Shown: one piece after another, positions 9,330 to 18,275 of the stretch
Position numbering within the stretch: the stretch's first letter is position 1
Layout of the letters: each line of letters starts with the position of its first letter
DNA from: JBHIEE01 sp046760445
Lineage (GTDB): Bacteria; Acidobacteriota; Aminicenantia; JdFR-78
Assembly: GCA_046760445.1 (NCBI GenBank)
Contig: JBHIEE010000013.1
Span: 1 to 36,879 of the forward strand
Length of the DNA: 36,879 nt
Direction: 5' to 3'
Position numbers and translations under genes: made by a program
The notes under the pieces: generated by a model
What the model was told of the DNA's origin: nothing
What the model saw: the letters and a program-made list of their open reading frames with translations, nothing else
Database searches by the model: none

Positions 9330-10535
9330 ATGCCGATTTTTGTCTGGAAAGGAAGAAATCGTTACGGAGAAGTAATTTCTGGAGAAAGAGTAGCTCGTTC
9401 TATAGAAGAAGTTACTCGAGTTCTCCAGCGGGAACAAATTTCAATTTTAGATTTAAAGAAAAAAAAGAAAGAAATCACAATTCCTTTTCTCAAGAGAGAA
9501 AAAGTAAAATCAAGAGAATTAGCGGTCTACACCAGGCAGTTATCTGTATTAATAGATGCTGATTTACCTTTAATCCAAGGTTTGGATATTTTATCTGAAC
9601 AACAGAAAAACAAGTATTTCAAGAAAGTAATTAATGAAGTGAGAAAAGATGTGGAAGCTGGGTCAGCCTTAAATGAAGCAAAAAGAAAGCATCCTAAGGT
9701 ATTTGATGATTTATTTTGCAATATGATTGCTGCTGGGGAAGTAGCTGGCAATTTGGATGTGATTCTTCGTCGACTGGCAGAATATATTGAAAGAATTGCC
9801 AAATTAAAATCTCAGATCACGTCTACTTTAGCTTATCCTATTGCTGTGCTGACAGGAGCAATATTGATTGTCGCCTTAATTATGTGGAAAGTTATTCCTG
9901 TTTTTGCCAAATTATTTGAGAGCTTAGGTGCAACTCTCCCCTTGCCTACTTTAATTGTTATGGCCGTTAGTAAATTTTTTGCAAGGTATATCTTGCTAAT
10001 AGTTGCGGGAATTGTTGTCCTAGGGATTCTTTTTCGACGCTACTATAAAACTCATAAAGGAAGGAGAGTAGTTGACCGGAACTTGCTGAGAATCATACTC
10101 ATCGGGGACCTTCTCAGAAAAGCAGCCATTGCTCGATTTTCCAGAACATTGAGCACTTTGGTTTCAAGTGGGGTGCCTATGTTGGACAGTTTAGAGATTA
10201 CATCCAAAACAACAGGAAATGCTATTATTGAAGATAGTATTATCCATGCTCGAAGAAGAGTATCTGAAGGGAAAAGCTTGGCTGATTCTCTTTTAGAAAC
10301 AAAACAATTTCCTTATATGGTTACCCAGATGGTAAATGTTGGGGAGCATACTGGAACCTTAGATAATATGCTCACTAAAATTGCTGACTTTTATGAAGAA
10401 GAAGTAGAAATTACTATTACTGGATTACTCTCTCTATTAGAACCTCTCCTTATTCTTTTATTGGGTGGACTAATCGGATCAATTGTCATTTCTATGTATT
10501 TGCCGATTTTCAGCTTAATGAGACAAATGGGCTGA
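9330..10535 (+). CDS. pilC: Type IV pilus inner-membrane platform protein PilC (GspF family)
   Basis: The polytopic platform on which PilB and PilT act. 401 residues with two copies of the GspF domain: a cytoplasmic half starting at RQLSVLIDADLPLIQGLDIL, a membrane segment around AYPIAVLTGAILIVALIMW, a second cytoplasmic half from FSRTLSTLVSSGVPMLDSLE, and a C-terminal membrane helix (LLILLLGGLIGSIVISMYLP). MPIFVWKGRNRYGE is the usual family start. It begins 8 nt after pilT and is the last gene of the motor operon; an intergenic repeat follows. Confidence 0.95.
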   Translation: MPIFVWKGRNRYGEVISGERVARSIEEVTRVLQREQISILDLKKKKKEITIPFLKREKVKSRELAVYTRQLSVLIDADLPLIQGLDILSEQQKNKYFKKVINEVRKDVEAGSALNEAKRKHPKVFDDLFCNMIAAGEVAGNLDVILRRLAEYIERIAKLKSQITSTLAYPIAVLTGAILIVALIMWKVIPVFAKLFESLGATLPLPTLIVMAVSKFFARYILLIVAGIVVLGILFRRYYKTHKGRRVVDRNLLRIILIGDLLRKAAIARFSRTLSTLVSSGVPMLDSLEITSKTTGNAIIEDSIIHARRRVSEGKSLADSLLETKQFPYMVTQMVNVGEHTGTLDNMLTKIADFYEEEVEITITGLLSLLEPLLILLLGGLIGSIVISMYLPIFSLMRQMG

Positions 10536-10554
10536 CCCAGCAGTGAAAAGCCCA

Positions 10555-10710
10555 AATTACAAAGTTCAAATGACAAACGTAAATCGTAAAGAGTAAGGAG
10601 TAAAGTGATAAATAACACCTTACGATTTACACTTTACACTTCACGGATTTGGCATTTAGTTATTTGACATTCATTTGGCATTTGGATTTTGAACTTTGGA
10701 TTTTTTAAAA
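10555..10710. repeat. Intergenic palindromic repeat, copy A
   Basis: Fills the pilC-pilS gap. It can fold: TAAATCGTAA at 10580-10589 pairs perfectly with TTACGATTTA at 10620-10629. The 133 bases at 10567-10699 match 25963-26095 with only a handful of differences. The right end, rich in TTTGG words, reaches the pilS promoter. Confidence 0.75.
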
Positions 10711-10718
10711 GTTAGACT
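10689..10718 (+). promoter_or_regulatory. Putative pilS promoter, -35 box inside the repeat
   Basis: TTGAAC at 10689-10694, an 18-bp spacer, TAGACT at 10713-10718, then only 6 nt to the pilS ATG. No Shine-Dalgarno site exists. The -35 box lies within repeat copy A, so the element may have supplied it. Confidence 0.4.
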
Positions 10719-10724
10719 ATTGGA

Positions 10725-12002
10725 ATGGATAAAGATTTAAAGAAGAAAATAGCAAGATTAATTTCCCTCAGAATAATTGTTATTACCACCCTCTTAGGTT
10801 CAGTCATCATTACTCAATTTATTACTTCTGTATTTTTATCGCTCAAGATAATCTATGGCTTAGTTCTGGTTGTTTATCTATTAAGCGCTTTTTATACTTT
10901 CTTGTATCATTTTAACCATAATTATATTTTCCAGGCTTATCTTCAATTAATCGGTGATTTATTAGTTACAACAGGGTTAGTCTATTTTTCAGGGGGACTA
11001 ATCAGTCCCTTTACTTTTCTATATATTCTGCCCATTATTACTGCCAGTATTATTCTTTATAATAAAAGAGGTAGTTATATTATCGCATCCCTTTCCTCTA
11101 TTTTGTTTGGAAGTTTAGTAGATTTAATGTATTTTAAAATAGTTCCTTTTTATAGAGCTAAACAGGGATTTGATGTTTCATTTGGTTTGGTTTCTTATAA
11201 TATTTTTGTCGCCATTGCTGCTTTTTTTGCTGTTGCTTACCTGAGTAATATACTAGCCGAGAATTTAAGAAAAACGGGTCAGAAGTTAAAAAAAGCAGAA
11301 AAAGAACTCCTCCTTAAAGAAAAATTAGTGGCTATTGGAGAGATGGCAGTTGGTTTAGCTCATGAACTGAGGAATCCAATGGCAGCCATTTCTGGTTCGA
11401 TTCAAGTCCTTCGTTCAGAGTTAAAGTTAAATGGAGAACAGAAGTCCTTGATGGATATTGTGGTTAAAGAGTCTAAACGATTATCTCGAACGGTAGAGCA
11501 ATTCTTAGATTATGCAATTCCTCATTCTCATGAGAAGGAAGGAATAAATTTAACTGAGATATTAAAAGAAACAATTACCCTTATTGATAAGGAGTCCAAT
11601 CTAAAAGGAAAATATCAAATCACTGGTAATTTTAATCACTCTCCCTTTTTTTATTGGGGGAACTCAGCTCAGTTTAAACAGGTATTTTGGAATTTAATAA
11701 AGAATTCAATTCAAGCCATGCCCGATGGTGGTAATTTGGAAGTCAATTTTTTTAAAAAAGATTCTAAGTATCTGGAAATACGGGTTAGAGATAATGGTCG
11801 AGGAATGAGCCAAGAGGAAAAAGAGAGGATTTTCGAACCCTTTTTTTCACGATTTAAAAAAGGAAAAGGATTAGGAATGGCCATTGTTTATCGAATAGTA
11901 GAGGAATATAAAGGAAAAATAGATGTCATTTCCGAAGAGGGAAAAGGAACAGAAATCAAAATCACACTTCCACCAACTGAAATCGTGAATCGGAAATCGT
12001 GA
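10725..12002 (+). CDS. pilS: Membrane sensor histidine kinase, PilS type
   Basis: Sensor partner of the response regulator that follows it. 425 residues: about six hydrophobic helices in residues 15-180, no clear PAS domain, then a HisKA domain with the H box LAHELRNP (H213) and an ATPase domain with N box (FWNLIKNSIQAM), G1 (VRDNGRGM), F box (EPFFSRF) and G2 (GKGLGMAI). Six N-terminal helices and the neighbouring NtrC-family regulator and pilin gene make PilS the best name. The last residues (EIVNRKS) are encoded by a small TCGTGAA-type repeat that also supplies the stop codon. Confidence 0.85.
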   Translation: MDKDLKKKIARLISLRIIVITTLLGSVIITQFITSVFLSLKIIYGLVLVVYLLSAFYTFLYHFNHNYIFQAYLQLIGDLLVTTGLVYFSGGLISPFTFLYILPIITASIILYNKRGSYIIASLSSILFGSLVDLMYFKIVPFYRAKQGFDVSFGLVSYNIFVAIAAFFAVAYLSNILAENLRKTGQKLKKAEKELLLKEKLVAIGEMAVGLAHELRNPMAAISGSIQVLRSELKLNGEQKSLMDIVVKESKRLSRTVEQFLDYAIPHSHEKEGINLTEILKETITLIDKESNLKGKYQITGNFNHSPFFYWGNSAQFKQVFWNLIKNSIQAMPDGGNLEVNFFKKDSKYLEIRVRDNGRGMSQEEKERIFEPFFSRFKKGKGLGMAIVYRIVEEYKGKIDVISEEGKGTEIKITLPPTEIVNRKS

Positions 12003-12052
12003 ACTGTGAACTGAGGAGTTGAAGTCAACAGTTTACGAATTGGAGTTTACAA
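11984..12052. repeat. Short repeat at the pilS-pilR junction
   Basis: AATCGTGAA-type words occur in tandem (AAATCGTGAA and GTGAACTGTGAACTG) and are followed by an inverted partner (AACAGTTTACGAATT). The element begins inside the end of pilS and ends at the pilR ribosome site (GGAG, 10 nt before the ATG). Confidence 0.45.
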
Positions 12053-12055
12053 AAA

Positions 12056-13420
12056 ATGAATAAAATATTAGTTGTTGATGATGAAAAGAGTATTTTAGAT
12101 TTACTCCAAATGGTTTTTAAGAAACAAGGCTATATTATTAAAACAGCTATGTCCTCTCAGAGAGCCTTGGAAATAATTGATGATCAGGAAATTGATTTAA
12201 TTATTTCTGACATAAAGATGCCAGGAATGAATGGCTTAGAACTTCTGAAATATGTCAAACAGATTGACACCACTCTTCCTGTTATTATGATTACAGCCTA
12301 TGGTTCTACTCGAGATGCTGTTGAGGCTTTAAAAGCAGGTGCTCTGGACTATATTGTTAAGCCGTTTGATATTGAGGAGTTAAAAATTGTAGTTCGCAAC
12401 GCTTTGAAAAAAAGAGAGTTAGAGCAAGAAAACATTCGTCTCCGGAAAGAACTTTCTGAGAGATACAGTTTTCAAAACATAGTTGGGAAAAGCAAGAAGA
12501 TGTTGGAAATATATAATTTGATTGAAAGAATTGCCCCCACTGACTCGACAGTTCTTATCTCTGGTGAAAGCGGGACGGGAAAGGAATTAGTCGCTAAAGC
12601 AATTCACTATCAAAGTCTAAAAAAAGATAATAAATTCGTCTCAATTAATTGTGGTGCTTTACCAGAAAGTCTTTTAGAGAGCGAGCTCTTTGGACATGTT
12701 AAAGGTGCATTTACAGGAGCCTATTCAGATAAAAAAGGATTATTTGAAGTAGCCCATAAAGGGACTCTCCTTTTGGATGAAATTGGAGAGATGAGTCCAA
12801 TGACTCAGGTTAAACTTTTAAGAGCTCTTCAGGAGAGAAAAATAAGACGAGTGGGCGGCACAGAGGAAATAGAGGTAGATGTTCGGATAATTGCTTCAAC
12901 CAATCAAAATCTTAGAGAAAAAATTAAACAGGGGCAATTTCGAGAAGACCTTTTCTATCGGTTAAATGTCATTTCTATTGAAATTCCTCCTCTTAGAGAA
13001 AGGAAGGGGGATATTCCTCTTTTGGTTAATCATTTCCTTCAAAAATATAGTGAGCAGTTAAAAAGGACGAAGAAGAAAGTATCTTCTGAGGTAATGAAGG
13101 TGTTCGAAGCCTATCCTTGGCCAGGTAATATAAGGGAATTAGAGAATGTGATTGAAAGAGCAATGACCTTAGAAGAAGGTGAAGTTATTTTTCTAAAGAG
13201 TATTCCTCAGGAACTCCTTTCTCAACCTCCTGAGGAAATATCGATTTCTATGCCCGAAGATGGATTTAATCTGAATTTGTATCTGGAAGAGATGTCCCGA
13301 CAATATATCGAACAGGCGTTGGCTAAGTCTAACAGAAATATGAAAAGAGCTGCTGAGATATTAGGGATAAGCTATCGTTCTCTGAGGCACTATATTAATA
13401 AGTATCAGATGAAAAAATAA
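12056..13420 (+). CDS. pilR: Sigma-54-dependent response regulator, PilR (NtrC family)
   Basis: Activates RNA polymerase carrying sigma-54. 454 residues in three domains: a receiver (acidic D8-D9, phospho-acceptor D52, Lys in VKPFD), an AAA+ domain with Walker A GESGTGKE (170-177), the sigma-54 contact loop GAFTGA (217-222) and Walker B LLLDEIGEM (~238-246), and a C-terminal Fis-type helix-turn-helix (MKRAAEILGISYRSLRHYI). It follows pilS by 53 nt and precedes the pilin gene, whose promoter is -24/-12. That arrangement supports direct PilR control of the pilin. Confidence 0.92.
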   Translation: MNKILVVDDEKSILDLLQMVFKKQGYIIKTAMSSQRALEIIDDQEIDLIISDIKMPGMNGLELLKYVKQIDTTLPVIMITAYGSTRDAVEALKAGALDYIVKPFDIEELKIVVRNALKKRELEQENIRLRKELSERYSFQNIVGKSKKMLEIYNLIERIAPTDSTVLISGESGTGKELVAKAIHYQSLKKDNKFVSINCGALPESLLESELFGHVKGAFTGAYSDKKGLFEVAHKGTLLLDEIGEMSPMTQVKLLRALQERKIRRVGGTEEIEVDVRIIASTNQNLREKIKQGQFREDLFYRLNVISIEIPPLRERKGDIPLLVNHFLQKYSEQLKRTKKKVSSEVMKVFEAYPWPGNIRELENVIERAMTLEEGEVIFLKSIPQELLSQPPEEISISMPEDGFNLNLYLEEMSRQYIEQALAKSNRNMKRAAEILGISYRSLRHYINKYQMKK

Positions 13421-13457
13421 TTGACAAAATATGGCACAATAATTGACAAATTTTGTC
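13415..13457 (+). promoter_or_regulatory. Putative PilR upstream activating sites (two direct repeats, one palindromic)
   Basis: AATAATTGACAAA occurs twice with the cores starting at 13423 and 13445, 22 bp apart, or two helical turns. The second copy extends into a perfect palindrome GACAAA-T-TTTGTC (13445-13457). The sites lie about 75-110 bp upstream of the -24 element of the pilin promoter, a normal distance for an NtrC-family activator. The binding protein is inferred from position. Confidence 0.55.
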
Positions 13458-13530
13458 CAATAAAACTTGAAAAAAACTCACTCTCAATTTTAATTCATTT
13501 ATTTTCAATCAATTAAATTAAAGGTCTGTT

Positions 13531-13545
13531 TGGCACATAACTTGC
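13531..13545 (+). promoter_or_regulatory. Sigma-54 (-24/-12) promoter of the pilin gene
   Basis: TGGCACATAACTTGC matches the consensus TGGCAC-N5-TTGC. The invariant GG (13532-13533) and GC (13544-13545) are separated by exactly 10 bp. The pilin ATG is 40 nt downstream. rpoN itself is not in the window. Confidence 0.85.
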
Positions 13546-13585
13546 AAAATATATTGCTGTCAATTTAGCAAAAAAGGAGGTTAAA

Positions 13586-14119
13586 ATGATAAAAAAAGTA
13601 AGAGGTTTTACCTTAATTGAGTTATTGATTGTTGTAGCTATTATTGGAATCATTGCAGCTCTACTTATTCCCAACTTAATTACTGCTATTCAGAAGGGAA
13701 AACAGAAAGGAACAGTGGGAGACATGCATACTTTGGGCACAGCTATTGCGGACTACATTACTGACAATTTCCAAGCTCCAACTGATCCCGGGGGTGCTTT
13801 GAGTGAAAGTGCAACTATAGTTGGTGAGTTAATCCCATTTTACATTCAACATGTTCCCCTCGGTGACCACTGGGGAAATGCTTTTCTCTGTCGCACTCGA
13901 ACTGGATGGACTCTTTATGGAATCACCAGCACAGGATTGGATGAATATATTATTGCATCAACAGGAAGAGATGGTGCAGGTGATGGTTGGACTTTTGATG
14001 CGACAAGTACCGGAGACGATTTCTATGTTGTTGATAGTTTAGATGACTTTAACAATGATATTGTCTTTTGGAATGGTGACTTTGTTCACGGTCCAAGAAC
14101 AAGAGGTATAGCATCATAA
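13586..14119 (+). CDS. pilA: Type IV pilin (PilA, GspG-like)
   Basis: Structural subunit of the pilus or pseudopilus. 177 residues with a very short leader: MIKKVRG is cut before FTLIELLIVVAIIGIIAAL, the conserved N-methylated hydrophobic helix with Glu5. The C-terminal domain has DHWGNAFLC, close to the DxWGNP segment of GspG-type pilins, and only one Cys, so the usual disulfide loop is absent. A strong GGAGG site precedes the ATG. Sigma-54 promoter, PilR upstream and a terminator directly after make it a single-gene unit, as expected for a major pilin; a GspG-like pseudopilin is the alternative. The prepilin peptidase PilD is not in view. Confidence 0.88.
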   Translation: MIKKVRGFTLIELLIVVAIIGIIAALLIPNLITAIQKGKQKGTVGDMHTLGTAIADYITDNFQAPTDPGGALSESATIVGELIPFYIQHVPLGDHWGNAFLCRTRTGWTLYGITSTGLDEYIIASTGRDGAGDGWTFDATSTGDDFYVVDSLDDFNNDIVFWNGDFVHGPRTRGIAS

Positions 14120-14161
14120 ACAATATCCAGTATATCAAAATAAGGTAAACTTAATCTATGG

Positions 14162-14200
14162 AAAAAGCGATGCGCTTCAGAAGCGCATCGCTTTTTTTTT
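14162..14200 (+). terminator. Rho-independent terminator of pilA
   Basis: A perfect 11-bp stem (GCGATGCGCTT / AAGCGCATCGC) with a CAG loop, preceded by A's and followed by nine T's at 14192-14200. The A/T flanks extend pairing. It is the clearest terminator in the window. Confidence 0.93.
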
Positions 14201-14295
14201 AATCCAGCTTTTTTTAAATACAAAGAGAGATTTTTCTAAGATATCAATTAGTAATAATTTGATCGCTCAAGCCAAATTTTGTACCCTTAGTTAGA

Positions 14296-16323
14296 ATGAA
14301 TAAGGCTATATCGAATAAAAAAATCTTAATTTATTCTATTTCATTGTATTTCTTGTTATTTATTTCTGAATTCTTCATTAATATTTTTTCTTTTATCATA
14401 GAATATTCAGGAGGAAAAGTAGGTTCTACATTTTTTGATAAAATAAAAGATTGTATAGCTCTGTTATCACTTGACATTGTATTTTATCTGCTTACTCTTA
14501 TTTTAATTTATATAATCTTTTCTTTAATTAATTATGAATATGTGATAAGGCTTTATGAGATTTTATCAAGGAAAAAAGCATTTTCCCAGTCATTTATAAA
14601 ACTTTATTTGTTTGGCACAATAAATTTTTTCTTCATTTTTTCTTGCTATCTCACCAATTATGTCTCCCATCCTCATTCAAATGTTGCAAGCTTCTTAGCT
14701 TTCAATATAAAAAGGAATACTACTTATACCTTTCTTAAAAATTTATCTTTTGTTCTGTTATTATGCTATTTCTTAGGTTTTTTCTACCTTTCATTCAGGT
14801 ACTCAAAAAAGATAAAGAAAATATTCTCTTTTGCTCTATTATTAATTTTTCTGACAGGTTTTTTTAATCTAACACATTTTTTAACCAATACCTATTATTC
14901 TTTCAAAAATAAACATAAGAATGTGGGACCCAATGTTGTAATAATTGGTATCGATTCATTACGCCCAGACCACACAGGATATTTTGGTTACAATAATGAC
15001 ACTTCACCAAATATAGACAATTTTTTGAGAGAATCTATTGTATTTACAAACTGTTATACGCCACTTGCTAGAACTTTCCCATCTTGGATGTCTATCTTAA
15101 CAGGAAAATACCCTAAATCTAATGGAGTGAGATATAATCTAATAAAAAGAAAATTCATAAACTCAAATTACAAAACTTTAGGGGCCATTTTAAAAGATAA
15201 AAATGCTTATTTTTCAGCTCATTTCACAGATGAAACTCGATTCAGCAACATAATAAAAGATGACGGATTTGAGTATTTGAGACATCCTATTATGGGTGTT
15301 AAAGACTTCATTTTAGGGAGTTTTTATGATTTTAGTCTAACCAATATTTTCTTTAATAATCCTCTTGGGTATAAAATATTTAACTTTACAGACATAAATA
15401 GAGCAATTTATCACTTATATAAAAATAAATACTTTACTGATGAATTGACATCATTTTCAAACATCCTGAAAACAAAGGAAAAATTTCTGCTCGCAGTTCA
15501 TTTTTGTGCTCCTCATTGGCCATACGAATTATCTGCTCCTTATACATATTTGTTTAAGAACGAAAAAGAGATAGATATCGGTTATTATGATGGAGCTATT
15601 AAAATGGCTGACGATCAAGTCGGAAGATTATTAAATGCTCTAAAAAAATATAACTTATATGATAATTCGATCATAATTTTGTTATCTGATCATGGAGAAT
15701 CATTTGGTTATTTTTTGGGTCATGGGACTGAATTAAGAAGCAATGCTCAAAATCATGTTGTTATGGCTATAAAATTAGCTAAAGAAAAAAAACATTTAGA
15801 AATTAATGAATTAGTTAGAACCATAGATATTACACCAACAGTATTAGATTTATTAAGTTTAAATGTGGATTATTCCTGTTTTGATGGTAAAAGCTTAAAG
15901 CCTCTAATTTATAGTTCTAAAAACGAAGATGATAACTATGTCATTTTAGAAACTGGATTTTCACTTGATGGACCTAAGGAGTTGAGTCTACCTTTTGAAA
16001 AAATGATAAAAAGGGGAATAACTTTTTATGAATTTGATAAGAAAGGCATTATTACAGTAAAAGAAAGCCTTCATGAAGAACTTATAATGCATAAACAAAG
16101 AGCTATTCAGAGTAGTAAGTGGAAATTATTATTGGAACCTAATTATAAAGGAAATATTAATATATTCCTTTACGATTTAATCAATGACCCAGAGTGTAAA
16201 AATAATGTTATTAGTAAATATCCAGATGTAGCTAAGGAATTATTAAACAGGTTAATTCAACATTATGGAGATGAAATAAATTTTAACGAGAATAGAATTA
16301 TTGCTGATCTTAGTGAAGATTAG
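14296..16323 (+). CDS. Membrane-anchored sulfatase-superfamily hydrolase/transferase, first of a pair
   Basis: 675 residues. About five membrane helices lie in residues 10-198, then an outward-facing alkaline-phosphatase/sulfatase fold. Metal-site motifs are IDSLRPDH (D220) and LLSDHGES (D465, H466) with GHG near H476. At the catalytic position ARTFPSWMSILTG has Thr260 instead of the Cys or Ser that true sulfatases convert to formylglycine. Thr is the nucleophile in LtaS/EptA-type phospho-group transferases, so a transferase or phosphatase acting on lipid head groups or glycans is more likely than a sulfatase. It follows the pilin terminator; no clear ribosome site is visible. Substrate unknown. 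Confidence 0.75.
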   Translation: MNKAISNKKILIYSISLYFLLFISEFFINIFSFIIEYSGGKVGSTFFDKIKDCIALLSLDIVFYLLTLILIYIIFSLINYEYVIRLYEILSRKKAFSQSFIKLYLFGTINFFFIFSCYLTNYVSHPHSNVASFLAFNIKRNTTYTFLKNLSFVLLLCYFLGFFYLSFRYSKKIKKIFSFALLLIFLTGFFNLTHFLTNTYYSFKNKHKNVGPNVVIIGIDSLRPDHTGYFGYNNDTSPNIDNFLRESIVFTNCYTPLARTFPSWMSILTGKYPKSNGVRYNLIKRKFINSNYKTLGAILKDKNAYFSAHFTDETRFSNIIKDDGFEYLRHPIMGVKDFILGSFYDFSLTNIFFNNPLGYKIFNFTDINRAIYHLYKNKYFTDELTSFSNILKTKEKFLLAVHFCAPHWPYELSAPYTYLFKNEKEIDIGYYDGAIKMADDQVGRLLNALKKYNLYDNSIIILLSDHGESFGYFLGHGTELRSNAQNHVVMAIKLAKEKKHLEINELVRTIDITPTVLDLLSLNVDYSCFDGKSLKPLIYSSKNEDDNYVILETGFSLDGPKELSLPFEKMIKRGITFYEFDKKGIITVKESLHEELIMHKQRAIQSSKWKLLLEPNYKGNINIFLYDLINDPECKNNVISKYPDVAKELLNRLIQHYGDEINFNENRIIADLSED

Positions 16324-16447
16324 CCTAAAAAACTAAGAAGAAGAACCATTATTTTGAATCAAGAAATTAGCAATTTTAAAAGTAAATTATCTTTTTTCTT
16401 TCAGTCTGCCATTTTAATGAGCTTTTTTTTTCTGGACAGTAGAAGCA

Positions 16448-18259
16448 ATGGTCTATTTCATTCACAAATTAATTAATCCTCAAATCTGGTTTTTCCTTTC
16501 CATAAGAGAGTTAGGGCTTTATATTATCTTAGGAGTTTTATTTGGGTTGTTAAGCGTGATAATACTCTCTATTGTGCGCAAGTCAAAAAGTTTTAAAAAA
16601 AGAAAATGGCAAAATAATTTTTTGTTTATTTTAGCTTACTTTTATTCTTTCGCATATATCACTAGCCTTTTTCTTTTTGTATTATCGCCTAATTTTGAAA
16701 ATAAGCTTAATAACTTTTTATGGAAAGCTATATTATATACTCTATTAATAATACTTATCTTTTTAGTTGGATATTTACTGCGATTTGTATTTTTGGCTTT
16801 CATGGGTATAAGAAGAAATAAACTTATTTTGTTTACTTCCTCTGCCCTAATGTTAATCCTATTATTTTATTTTACTAAAATTTATGATATCAACGCTCAT
16901 TTTTTTCCAAAAGTTCCTGCTCTATATGAAAGAAATTCATCTTCGAGACCGAATATACTCTGGATTTTTATAGATGCCCTTAGGGCAGATTATTTAAGCT
17001 GTTATGGAAATCCAAAAGGGTTAACTCCTAATATGGACAAGATAGCTCAGGTGGGGGTACTTTATAAAAACTGCATATCTCAAGCGCCATGGACTTTACC
17101 GAGCTATGGTTCATTTTTTACTTCAACATATCCCTCTCAACATGGGGCGGAGCAAAAATTCACTATTCCTGGGAAGTCTTCTAAAAAACAGGTTTTGGTT
17201 TTAAATAGAGAACTCGATTATAGAAACATTACAATCCACAAGATTCTAAAAAGGTATAACTATTATACCACTGTTTTCCAACCAAATCGGTTTGTATCCT
17301 CAAAAACTGGATTTAATCAAGGAGTTGATTTTTTTTATAACTGTTTTAAATCATATACACTTTTGTTAGTAAGACTTACCAATAAAATATTAAATATAAA
17401 AGTGCATTCTCGATGGGTGTATCCCGATGGAGAAGAGTTGACCATGTATATAATTAATTGGGTAAAAAAAAATAAAGGGAAGCAATTCTTTCTGACAGTT
17501 AATTATATTGATCTCCATGAATATAAGGCTCCTCATACCTATATGGAAAAGATTCCTAAAAAATATCGAAATAAGAAGTTTTCTAAAGAAGCATACGAAA
17601 TGGTACTGCGTTTCCTTGATGACCAAATAGGCATTTTTTATAATTTTTTAAAAGAAGTCGATCTCTTAGATAATACTGTCCTAATCATTACTTCAGATCA
17701 TGGCGAAGGATTTTATGAACATGGTGGCAGAGAAGTTGTTTATTACCCGGATTATTTACGAGGTTATGGTCATCAAATTACTTTATATGATGAAATAATT
17801 TGGATTCCTCTTATTGTTAGGTATCCTAATAAAGTCTCTGAAAATTTAACTATTAATAATCAGGTGCGCGCTATTGATTTGATGCCTTCTTTATTAAGCT
17901 TAGTAGAAGCCAAGATTCCAAAAGGTATTGAAGGTGTAGATATTTTTAGTTCTGAAATAGATAATCTTATTGCTTTTAGTGAGTCAAACCGTAGGGGCTT
18001 AGATAAAAAATCGCTGAGAACAAAAGAATGGAAACTTATTTATACCCGCAAATTAGAAAAATTTGAATTATATAATTTACTCAAGGATCCAAAAGAACAA
18101 AATAATTTAGCAGATAAAAATGAGAAAATATTAGAAGAACTAAAGCAAAAACTATTTTCCTGGATGGAGAGAATGCCTCAAAAAATTACCCCAACTGAAA
18201 AGAAAGAATTGTCTCAGGAAGAGATAGAGGCGCTTAAAGCCTTAGGATATTTGGATTGA
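16448..18259 (+). CDS. Membrane-anchored sulfatase-superfamily hydrolase/transferase, second of a pair
   Basis: 603 residues with about four N-terminal membrane helices (residues ~20-145) and a sulfatase-like catalytic domain. Motifs: IDALRADY (D176), APWTLPSYGSFFTS with Thr216 at the nucleophile position, and IITSDHGEGF (D417, H418) plus a later GYGHQ. It ends in EEIEALKALGYLD, a tail common in this subfamily. It shares fold and topology with the preceding gene but is clearly diverged, so the pair is not a recent duplication. The 124 nt between them hold no recognisable element. Convergent with the next gene. The substrate cannot be told from sequence. Confidence 0.75.
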   Translation: MVYFIHKLINPQIWFFLSIRELGLYIILGVLFGLLSVIILSIVRKSKSFKKRKWQNNFLFILAYFYSFAYITSLFLFVLSPNFENKLNNFLWKAILYTLLIILIFLVGYLLRFVFLAFMGIRRNKLILFTSSALMLILLFYFTKIYDINAHFFPKVPALYERNSSSRPNILWIFIDALRADYLSCYGNPKGLTPNMDKIAQVGVLYKNCISQAPWTLPSYGSFFTSTYPSQHGAEQKFTIPGKSSKKQVLVLNRELDYRNITIHKILKRYNYYTTVFQPNRFVSSKTGFNQGVDFFYNCFKSYTLLLVRLTNKILNIKVHSRWVYPDGEELTMYIINWVKKNKGKQFFLTVNYIDLHEYKAPHTYMEKIPKKYRNKKFSKEAYEMVLRFLDDQIGIFYNFLKEVDLLDNTVLIITSDHGEGFYEHGGREVVYYPDYLRGYGHQITLYDEIIWIPLIVRYPNKVSENLTINNQVRAIDLMPSLLSLVEAKIPKGIEGVDIFSSEIDNLIAFSESNRRGLDKKSLRTKEWKLIYTRKLEKFELYNLLKDPKEQNNLADKNEKILEELKQKLFSWMERMPQKITPTEKKELSQEEIEALKALGYLD

Positions 18260-18275
18260 TTTTAAAATTTGAACT

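Noticed and set aside
11984..12052. CRISPR-like array from AATCGTGAA words
   Set aside because: The words are short, irregularly spaced and without spacers of constant length. No CRISPR array or cas gene is seen anywhere in the window.
13415..13470. TTGACA words after pilR as sigma-70 promoters for the pilin
   Set aside because: No -10 box lies at a proper distance from either TTGACA. The words are part of a direct repeat and palindrome, and a clear -24/-12 promoter is present downstream.
13851..14042. Second reading frame within the pilin gene
   Set aside because: It is fully contained in pilA, has no ribosome site and shows no recognisable domain.
14296..18259. True arylsulfatases
   Set aside because: The Cys/Ser-x-Pro-x-Arg signature needed for formylglycine is absent; Thr takes the nucleophile position and Trp or Tyr follows PS.
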